The translations under genes and the position numbers were made by a program. The notes under the pieces are model-generated. The model did not search any database and was not told the origin of the DNA. It was given only the letters and a program-made list of their open reading frames with translations. Below are positions 24,516 through 31,179 of a stretch of 64,000 nucleotides of DNA, in pieces. Each line of letters starts with the position of its first letter. The stretch's first letter is position 1. This DNA comes from Gp6-AA40 sp036274155 (GTDB taxonomy: Bacteria > Acidobacteriota > Vicinamibacteria > Vicinamibacterales > UBA2999), in contig DASUGH010000188.1 in the NCBI GenBank assembly GCA_036274155.1, forward strand, positions 62,001-126,000. Reading direction: 5' to 3'.

Positions 24516-24573
24516 TTCACTCCTTTCTTCCTTCTTCACTCTTCTTCCTTCTTCCTTCTTCCTCCCTTCTCAT
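24516..24573. other. Polypyrimidine tract
   Basis: Nearly 60 nt made almost only of C and T (repeats of CTTCTTCC/CTTCCTT) with a few A residues, between argG and the vapB promoter. Homopurine-homopyrimidine DNA of this sort can form triplex structures; the role here is unknown. Confidence 0.7.
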
Positions 24574-24581
24574 CGCCCTGA

Positions 24582-24595
24582 CCCATATATATGGG
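24582..24595 (+). promoter_or_regulatory. Palindromic operator candidate for vapBC
   Basis: A perfect 14-bp palindrome, CCCATATATATGGG, ends 21 nt before the vapB ATG, with a TGATACACT -10-like element at 24600-24608. VapB-type antitoxins autoregulate by binding palindromes at this position, so this is the likely binding site. Confidence 0.55.
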
Positions 24596-24616
24596 TATGG
24601 TGATACACTTTCACGT

Positions 24617-24865
24617 ATGAAGACGACCGTAGAGCTGCCTGACAGCCTGCTGCGCGCCGCGAAGCGGCAGGCGCTGCGCGAGCGGACGACCGTGCGGGCG
24701 CTGATCGAGCGCGGGCTGCGCACGGTCCTCGCCGGCCGCCGCCCCGCCGCCGCCCGGTTCGCCCTGCGGCGGGCGAGCTTTCACGGCGACGGCCTCGTCG
24801 CCGGACGTTCCCTGCGCGACTGGGATGTCATCCGCGACGCCAGCTACTCCGAGCGCGGCGCATGA
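24617..24865 (+). CDS. vapB: VapB-like antitoxin
   Basis: An 82-aa partner of the PIN toxin. The N-terminus 'MKTTVELPDSLLRAAKRQA' and then 'ERTTVRALIERGLRTVL' form a ribbon-helix-helix DNA-binding domain. The C-terminal 35 residues, with 'DGLVAGRSLRDWDVIRD', would wrap around the toxin. It overlaps vapC by 4 nt (ATGA), the normal coupling for such pairs. Confidence 0.85.
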   Translation: MKTTVELPDSLLRAAKRQALRERTTVRALIERGLRTVLAGRRPAAARFALRRASFHGDGLVAGRSLRDWDVIRDASYSERGA

Positions 24866-25296
24866 TTGCCGTCGACACCAACATCCTGGTCTACGCCCAT
24901 CGTGAAGACTCCGAGTGGCACGCGCAGGCCGAGCGCGTGGTCCGCGAGCTCGCCGAGGGAACATCCGCCTGGGCGATCCCCTGGCCCTGCGTCCACGAGT
25001 TCCTCGCCATCGCGACGCACCCGCGGATCTTCCGCACCCCTACCCCGCCGCTGGCCGCGATCGAGCAGATCGAGGCCTGGTTCGAATCACCGTCGCTGAC
25101 GACGCTGTGCGAGGACGAGGACTACTGGGTGGCGCTGCGCACGCTCATCGGACAGGCGCGCATCACCGGTCCTCGTGTCCACGACGCGCGCGTCGCCGCG
25201 CTGTGTCTGAGCCACGCCGTGCGCGAGCTGTGGACGTCGGACCGCGACTTTTCGATGTTTCCGGCGCTGCGCGTGCGGAATCCGTTGGTCGGCTAA
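24862..25296 (+). CDS. vapC: VapC PIN-domain ribonuclease toxin
   Basis: A 144-aa PIN nuclease that would cleave RNA (in known VapCs, tRNA or rRNA) when freed from VapB. The four acidic active-site positions are present: D5 (IAVDTNILVYA), E46 (CVHEFLAI), D108 (RVHDARVAAL) and D127/D129 (WTSDRDF). The length is standard. The pair is bracketed by identical palindromic repeats at 24490-24515 and 25305-25330, suggesting the module may have moved as a cassette. Confidence 0.88.
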   Translation: MIAVDTNILVYAHREDSEWHAQAERVVRELAEGTSAWAIPWPCVHEFLAIATHPRIFRTPTPPLAAIEQIEAWFESPSLTTLCEDEDYWVALRTLIGQARITGPRVHDARVAALCLSHAVRELWTSDRDFSMFPALRVRNPLVG

Positions 25297-25304
25297 ACAC
25301 AGAA

Positions 25305-25379
25305 AGGCGGACCTAAAGGTCCGCCTCTACGGGTTGGGTTGACGGGCGCAGTCGTAGAGGCGGACCTTCAGGTCCGCCT
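25305..25379. repeat. Pair of palindromic repeats, right flank of vapBC
   Basis: Two copies of the AGGCGGACCT/AGGTCCGCCT palindrome (25305-25326 with AA spacer; 25358-25379 with TC spacer) are linked by CTACG...CGTAG inverted tails, the BIME-like layout of REP elements. The first copy with its CTAC tail is identical over 26 bp to the one at 24490. It separates vapC from the convergent gene ending at 25399. Confidence 0.85.
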
Positions 25380-25398
25380 GGCACGGCCATCGCTCACC

Positions 25399-26802
25399 TC
25401 AGGGTTCGTCTGACGTGCCGTTCGCGAGCGAGTTGCCGTTGGTCGCCGCCGCCGTCGCGTTCTTGTCCACCTGAGCGAGAGACGACAGCGTCGGGCCGGC
25501 GTCGCTGCGCGGAAGCAGGCTTGGACCGGACCGCAGGAAGACCCTCTCGGGGGCCGTGCTCCGATCGAACAGGACGCCGATGAAGCAGTTGCTCATCTCG
25601 TCCCAGTTCTGAGGTCCCCACACGACCTTCTTCGTCGGATCCGGATTGAATCGGTTGGCCGACGAGTTGTCGAAGTGGCTGATCATCTGCAGCTTCGACC
25701 CTTTCGGCAGCGCGACCGGCTCGGCGAACTGATAGCCCATCTGCCACTCGAAGTCCCACGTCCCTTTCAGGACGGTCTTCGACTCGCCGGACGGCGACAC
25801 CACGCGCAACTCGAAGTCCTTGCCTCGAAGATGCATGTGCGGCTGTGCGTAGACGAGCCGCGCGTTCTCTCCCAGCGTGAGCTCGCTGACGACCTCGGCC
25901 TTGCCGTCGCCCGGAGGGATGGCAAGATTCAGCGCCGTGGGACCCGCGTGGAAGAAGTAGCGTGTCTGCGGCGGCGCCTTCGCCAGCACGAAACCGACCT
26001 TCGAGACGTCGGCCGTCGGCTTGCCGGACGTCGTGTAGTGCAGCTCGAAGACCAGGTCCGATCCCTTCGGAATGAACTTGGCGGCGCCGTCGATGTCGAA
26101 GCGCTGGGCCCCCAGTCCGGGGTTGAACTTGCCGAGGATGTCGTTGCCTTCCTCGACGGAGTTCTGGCCCATGATGGCGCGGTGGCTCTCCGTCTCGTAG
26201 GCCTCACCCGGCACCGCGTTCGCCATCCATCTCGATCCGGGCGGCCGCACCCAGACCTTGCCGTGGTGCAGGACCGCAGGATCGCCGGGGCGCATCTCGG
26301 CCGCCGTCACCCACATGTCTTCTTTGAAGTTCGTCTTCGCGACGATGTACTTGTAGTTGACCGTCCCGCGGGCCGGCACCTCGAACGGCTTCGGCATCTC
26401 GACGATGATGTCCGGCTTGATGTTCCATCCGCTGTCGAAGGTCAGCGGCGGGGGCGCGGTGGACGGATCGCCGCCCGGGGCGGAGGCATCCACCCAGGCC
26501 ACGAGCGTGTTGATGTCGCGCTCGCTCAGCCGGCGCTCGTTGGCCAGATGCGTGTAGCCAGGGTCGGCAAACCACGGCGGCATCTTCTTCGAGACGACGG
26601 CAGACTTGATCGCCCGGGCCCACGGCCGCGCCTCCTCGAACGTGAGGAGCGACATCGGGGCGACCTCGCCGGGGCGATGGCACGACTGGCAGTTCTTCTG
26701 GAGAATGGGCAGGACGTCCTTGTAGAAGGTCGGCGCATCCGCGGCGGCGACGTGTGACGCCCAGAACACGGAACCGACGACGGCGAGGAGGCACGTTCGC
26801 AT
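25399..26802 (-). CDS. Secreted c-type haem protein with PHM-like copper domain
   Basis: 467 aa with a signal peptide (hydrophobic to AAADA at about 23) and one haem-binding motif CQSCH (C38, C41, H42) followed by 'RPGEVAPMSL'. The larger C-terminal part has 'LHHGKVWV' (His pair), 'ELHYTTSGK' and 'AQPHMHLRGKDFEL', which resemble the copper ligands of peptidylglycine/dopamine beta-monooxygenase-type folds. Such proteins are common and largely uncharacterised in acidobacteria. Periplasmic electron transfer or monooxygenation is plausible but unproven. It carries an Asn/Ala-rich tail. Confidence 0.7.
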   Translation of the reverse strand: MRTCLLAVVGSVFWASHVAAADAPTFYKDVLPILQKNCQSCHRPGEVAPMSLLTFEEARPWARAIKSAVVSKKMPPWFADPGYTHLANERRLSERDINTLVAWVDASAPGGDPSTAPPPLTFDSGWNIKPDIIVEMPKPFEVPARGTVNYKYIVAKTNFKEDMWVTAAEMRPGDPAVLHHGKVWVRPPGSRWMANAVPGEAYETESHRAIMGQNSVEEGNDILGKFNPGLGAQRFDIDGAAKFIPKGSDLVFELHYTTSGKPTADVSKVGFVLAKAPPQTRYFFHAGPTALNLAIPPGDGKAEVVSELTLGENARLVYAQPHMHLRGKDFELRVVSPSGESKTVLKGTWDFEWQMGYQFAEPVALPKGSKLQMISHFDNSSANRFNPDPTKKVVWGPQNWDEMSNCFIGVLFDRSTAPERVFLRSGPSLLPRSDAGPTLSSLAQVDKNATAAATNGNSLANGTSDEP

Positions 26803-26972
26803 AAAGACTCTCCAGCGGAAAAGTCGGGCCGTCTACGACGGTTACAAGAGTATAGGCCGTCATGCGCCTCGAATCGAGCAAAAGCCGAAAGGCCGTGCAT
26901 CACCCCTGCCGTTAGTGAAACGGGCAGAATCCGTTCATTTCGTAAACCGAAACCCCGCCCGCTCTTCGGCCG

Positions 26973-29708
26973 TCAGGCGACGCTTTCGGTGTTTCGGTGT
27001 TCATTGAAGGACAGGATCACGAACACCGCCCACGCCGCTACCGCGAGGATCGTTCCCTGCGCGGCCAGCGTCCAGCGGCTGAACCAGGTGTCGAGAATGA
27101 GCGGGCTGGCGCGCCCCGCCAGCAGAATCACCAGAGCCGTGAGGAAACTGAGCAAACCGAAACGTCGAAACAACCACAGCCAGAGAGCGCCGGCACCTGT
27201 GAAGAACACCACGGAGGCAATTTGGCGATACAGGTCGTTACCGAAGTAGCCAAGTCCAAGAAGGCTCAGAGCGACACAGGCGAGCGTATCGGCCAGCCAC
27301 AGTTTTCGCACAGCCAGCCGAAAGAGGACCACGAGAAGAACGAACCCCATCCCGCCAAAAATGGAGGTCACGCCTGCGTTCAGGCGACCCGTGACGAACT
27401 CGGCGAAAGACGACACGCCGCCGAGAAACAGCGCCGAGTCTGGAGGCGCGGAAATCCAGAGCCGCAGTGGATAGTGCACGAGCCAGTCGAACGCCTCGGC
27501 CGCGGCAATTCCCGCCAGGAGGTGCGAGGCCACCAGCGGATTGCGAATATGCCCTCCCTGAAATCGGGTCCACGAGATCAGAGAGTCCGGCCAGTGTCGA
27601 CGCACCTGGGGCTCGATCGCGATGTAGAGCACCCACAACGCGCCGCCGACGAACAACGCCCAGCTCAGGGCGGTCACCAGCATCGCCGTTTCCCACGGCC
27701 CGGCGATGTGTCGCGCTTCGATCACCCACTTCGCGGTCACGATGGCAAATCCTGCGACGCCAAACTTCGCAGCCGCGCTCCGGTCCACTCGTCCGAGACG
27801 CAGGTTGCGTGCCGCCGCGAGCAACGATCCGACGAGGACGACGAGAACGAAGACCAGCGTGACGAAACCGTTCGCCCCAGCTCGCACAGACTGGGGAGCG
27901 CTCCCCAGTCTGCCGACTTCCAGAAACACCGGTTGGCCTCGCCAGAACGCCGCCTCGACGCGCACCTCTTCCGGACGATCCGCCGAATACCGCCCGGTCC
28001 AGGCGAGGCCGGTATCGAACGCCATCGGAGGAATCTCGCGCGGCTCAACCGGCGTGAACAGACTGGAATCAAGGCCGGCCGCCACGAAGAGTGCCGTCCA
28101 ATCGGGCTTGATGTCTGCTGCCGATCCCGATCCGTCTGTGCCAGCGCCGAGCCATGGACGAACATCGAGACGTACGAGTCGGCCGTTCGGATCGAGCACC
28201 ACACGGATCATTCCGGGCTCGCTGTTTGCCGGTGAGTCCATCGTGACGGTGGCCGTCTTCCCATCGGCGGGAAAGAACTGATTGGGCAGGAGATCGGTTC
28301 TGTGCTGGCGATACCAGAAATAGCTCACCGGCGGCTGGTGGCTGGCGAGCACGGCGGTTCGCCGCGACGGCTCGTAGCCGTCGAGAAAGTCTGGAAAGTA
28401 GGACGCACAGCAGCTGAACCCGTAGGCGGTCGCACGCGGCGCTTCGGAGTACCCGAATTGCCGCAGCATGTCTTGCGCCTTGAAGGCGAGGCCGTCCGGC
28501 GGCACCCTGAGCGGTGCGACACCCGGCAACGTCGTCCGCGGTGCGAGGAACAGGCAGGCTGCGAGCGAGATGGCGACGAGGGTCACGCAGGCAACTGCGG
28601 CGCGTGGGCTGAGGCCTTCCTTCTCCTGCGACGCGGCCACCATTTCCGGCGACGGCGTCTCCCCCGCCGCCAATGCCGCAGCAATCGGATCCGCGCCGGG
28701 CAGCGCCATCACGACGTTGAGGGCTGTGCTCGGCCGCCGCTTCGGGTCCTCCTCGAGACACCGCACGATCAGCCGTTCGATCGCCGGATCGAGATCCTTC
28801 ACCAGCTCCGACGGGCTCGATTGCGTCTCCCGCCGCGCCTTCCCGGTGAACATCTCGTGCAGCACGAGCCCGAGGGAATACAAGTCGCTGCGGATCGTGA
28901 CGTCCTTCCCCGCCTTCTGCTCCGGCGACATGTACGCCGGCGTGCCGCTCCGCAGATCGCTCAGCGGGATCTCTGCCGCGAGTCCCGCCAGCCCGAAGTC
29001 AGTGATCCGCGGCTGCCCGCGGCCGTCGATCATGATGTTGGCCGGCTTGAGATCCCGGTGCAGCACGCCGCGCTCGTGCGCCGCGCCGAGCCCTGCGCAG
29101 ATCTTGCGCGTGAACTCGATCGCCTTGTCCTGCGGCAGACGGCCGATGCGGCGCAGCAGCGAGGCGAGGTCTTCGCCGTCGATGTACTCCATCGACAGGA
29201 AGTGCAGCCCTTCGACCATCCCGAGGTCGTAGACGCGGCAGACGTTCGGGTGAGAGACCTGCCGGGCGATGCGGACTTCGTTGCGGAACCGCGCGAGTGC
29301 CGCTTCTGAGAGGTGAGCAGGCGCGAGGAACTTCAATGCGACCGTTTGATTGAGGATGAGATCGTGGGCGCGATAGACCTCGCCCATCCCGCCCTGCCCC
29401 AGCCGTCCCAGAATGCGGTAACGCCCCGCGAGGACGGTGCCGGCGGGAAAGCGTCCTTCAGGCGCGCTCGACGACGGTGTGGACGCCGGGCGATCGAGCA
29501 GCGGCGCACCGGTGGCGTCGGCCGCCAGCATCGCCTCGACCTCGCGCAGCAGCACCGCGTCGCCGACGCAGGCGCCCTCCACGAACCCCTGCCGGTCGCG
29601 AGTCGGCTGCTCCAGCGCCGCCTCGAAGATCGCGCGCACGCGCGCGAAGCGCTCCGGCGTAAGGCTGCCGTGTGTGGCGGCGTCGCTATCAAGTGGGAGT
29701 GAGCTCAT
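26973..29708 (-). CDS. Receptor-type Ser/Thr protein kinase, array copy at 3' end
   Basis: 911 aa from ATG 29708. Residues 15-75 are the acidobacterial 'PERFARVRAIFEAAL' block. The Hanks-type kinase domain spans about 97-350: GQGGMGEV glycine loop, VALKFL Lys, HRDLKPANI catalytic loop, DFG and SPE segment all intact. After 'ASQEKEG' comes one transmembrane helix, an extracytoplasmic domain of about 220 residues with a Cys-Cys pair (YGFSCC), then a block of at least seven hydrophobic helices with the loop signature EPxVRRxxPDxLISW. It presumably phosphorylates cytoplasmic targets in response to an envelope signal. It is separated from the other three kinases by a nucleotidyltransferase pair and a kinase relic. 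Confidence 0.9.
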   Translation of the reverse strand: MSSLPLDSDAATHGSLTPERFARVRAIFEAALEQPTRDRQGFVEGACVGDAVLLREVEAMLAADATGAPLLDRPASTPSSSAPEGRFPAGTVLAGRYRILGRLGQGGMGEVYRAHDLILNQTVALKFLAPAHLSEAALARFRNEVRIARQVSHPNVCRVYDLGMVEGLHFLSMEYIDGEDLASLLRRIGRLPQDKAIEFTRKICAGLGAAHERGVLHRDLKPANIMIDGRGQPRITDFGLAGLAAEIPLSDLRSGTPAYMSPEQKAGKDVTIRSDLYSLGLVLHEMFTGKARRETQSSPSELVKDLDPAIERLIVRCLEEDPKRRPSTALNVVMALPGADPIAAALAAGETPSPEMVAASQEKEGLSPRAAVACVTLVAISLAACLFLAPRTTLPGVAPLRVPPDGLAFKAQDMLRQFGYSEAPRATAYGFSCCASYFPDFLDGYEPSRRTAVLASHQPPVSYFWYRQHRTDLLPNQFFPADGKTATVTMDSPANSEPGMIRVVLDPNGRLVRLDVRPWLGAGTDGSGSAADIKPDWTALFVAAGLDSSLFTPVEPREIPPMAFDTGLAWTGRYSADRPEEVRVEAAFWRGQPVFLEVGRLGSAPQSVRAGANGFVTLVFVLVVLVGSLLAAARNLRLGRVDRSAAAKFGVAGFAIVTAKWVIEARHIAGPWETAMLVTALSWALFVGGALWVLYIAIEPQVRRHWPDSLISWTRFQGGHIRNPLVASHLLAGIAAAEAFDWLVHYPLRLWISAPPDSALFLGGVSSFAEFVTGRLNAGVTSIFGGMGFVLLVVLFRLAVRKLWLADTLACVALSLLGLGYFGNDLYRQIASVVFFTGAGALWLWLFRRFGLLSFLTALVILLAGRASPLILDTWFSRWTLAAQGTILAVAAWAVFVILSFNEHRNTESVA

Positions 29709-29930
29709 TCGACAGACTCCGACAGCTCTCGGCCACAGCGGCACGTGGCAAGAGTGGCTGGCCTCCTATAGCGATTAGCGAGGAATATGCGAAGCCCGTA
29801 TCAAAGCCGGCGAGATGATATGCCTATTCGGGACTCACGGCGATCGATTCAACACGGGCGGTCGCATCGATTCGTCATCCGCCACGGTCGGACCACCGGC
29901 GGCGCACGATACAATCGTGGAGGGAGACGT

Positions 29931-30158
29931 ATGACATCCGACGCGGCGAGAGCGTACGTGAAGCAGTGGGCGGAGACCGGCCGGCTCCTGGACGACCTGC
30001 GGTGGCGCGAGCTCGCGTCACTGGACGACGAACGCGCCAGGGCCGCGTCCGACATGCTGATCGAGCTGGCGATTCGAGTGCCCTTGCCTCCGCATCGCCG
30101 GACCGGCTCGGGCCTGGTCGAGCAGCAGCGACTGCTTCATCGCCCGAAGCGCAGGTGA
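29931..30158 (+). CDS. Small protein, putative antitoxin of nucleotidyltransferase pair
   Basis: 75 aa from ATG 29931, preceded by a strong GGAGGGAG ribosome-binding site. The protein is helical and charged ('YVKQWAETGRLLDDLRWREL', 'DDERARAASDMLIELAIRV') with a basic tail, and no motif is recognised. Its stop overlaps the GTG start of the nucleotidyltransferase (GTGA), so the two are translationally coupled. By context it could be the antitoxin or a subunit of that enzyme. Confidence 0.55.
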   Translation: MTSDAARAYVKQWAETGRLLDDLRWRELASLDDERARAASDMLIELAIRVPLPPHRRTGSGLVEQQRLLHRPKRR

Positions 30159-30721
30159 ACCCACTCTACGCGGCAGCCCTCGATGTACAGACCTTCTGCA
30201 CAGCGCGGGGATGGGCCAGCTCCGTCATCGGCGGAGTCGCCGTGCAGCGATGGGGCGAGCCGCGACAGACACGCGACGTGGACCTCGCGCTGCTGACCGG
30301 TCTCGGCGGAGAAGAACGCTTCGTCGATCCGATCCTCTCCGCCTACGCACCCCGCCTGCCCGACGCGCGGGCGTTCGCGCTCGAGCATAGAGTCATCCTG
30401 GTCGAGACCTCATCTCGCATCCCGATCGACATTTCGCTGGCAGGGCTCCCGTTCGAAGAGCGCGTGATCGCCAGATCGTCGGCGCTCGAAGTCGAGACCG
30501 GGAGAATGCTCATCACCTGCTCGGCCGAGGATCTGGTCGTGCTCAAGGCATTTGCGGGGCGTGTGCAGGACTGGCTCGACATCGAAGCGGTCATCGTCCG
30601 CCAGGGGCGGCGGCTCGACCGGTCCCGCGTGCTCGAGGAGGTCGTTCCGCTGCTCGATCTGAAGGAGGACGCGGAAAGCGAGCCCAGGCTCCGTCGCCTC
30701 TTCGACCGGCATCCGATATGA
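30155..30721 (+). CDS. AbiEii/MenT-like nucleotidyltransferase
   Basis: 188 aa from GTG 30155. The Pol-beta-type nucleotidyltransferase core is visible: 'VIGGVAVQRWGEPRQTRDVDL', with the GG motif and the paired Asp (DVD), then the third strand 'RIPIDISLAG', whose Asp could be the third carboxylate. The C-terminal helical part 'VVLKAFAGRVQDWLDIEAVI' matches the conserved Lys/Asp segment of AbiEii-type toxins. Such enzymes modify tRNA ends or other acceptors and often pair with a small upstream antitoxin, as here. A solitary housekeeping nucleotidyltransferase is the alternative. Confidence 0.7.
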   Translation: MNPLYAAALDVQTFCTARGWASSVIGGVAVQRWGEPRQTRDVDLALLTGLGGEERFVDPILSAYAPRLPDARAFALEHRVILVETSSRIPIDISLAGLPFEERVIARSSALEVETGRMLITCSAEDLVVLKAFAGRVQDWLDIEAVIVRQGRRLDRSRVLEEVVPLLDLKEDAESEPRLRRLFDRHPI

Positions 30722-30779
30722 ACTGAGAACCCGGATCGAGGCGTTGTTCAAGTTAGCCAGACCACGACTCGTGCGGGGC

Positions 30780-30993
30780 TCGTCGCGCGTCCGACACAGA
30801 CGTCGCCCATCCGCCCTGCCCCAGGCGTCCGAGGATGCGATAGCGGCCTGCGAGCACGGTGCCAGCGGCAAAGCGCCCTTCCTCCACGAGCGGGCCGCTC
30901 GAGCGCCGCCTCGACGATCGCCCGCACCTTCGCGAACCGCTCAGGGGTGACAGTGCCGGTGCCGGTCGCGCGATCGGACGATTGCGGGCTCAT
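30780..30993 (-). pseudogene. Relic of a fifth array kinase
   Basis: From ATG 30993 the minus strand reads 'MSPQSSD', then 'TVTPERFAKVRAIVEAALE', the kinase N-terminal block. It then jumps, with a deletion of over 100 nt, to 'EEGRFAAGTVLAGRYRILG' in another frame, and 'GQGG' is followed by a further 1-nt loss in the glycine loop. Homology to the neighbouring kinases stops near 30785. The rest of the gene is absent, the nucleotidyltransferase pair taking its place. Confidence 0.8.
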
Positions 30994-31179
30994 TGCCGGC
31001 CAGTTGACGATAACGGCGATCGGCTGTGTCGCGCTCTGCTGCATCCTGCGATCCGAGCTGATGAAGGATAGCTCTTTCCCGACGTAGCTCCAGGCCGGGG
31101 CGTGCCGCCGCCCGTCGCGAATCGGCCCCGGTCCTTGTGAGCCCGAGGACGCGTTCGCCTGACTCGTGCGGCGTCGGCG

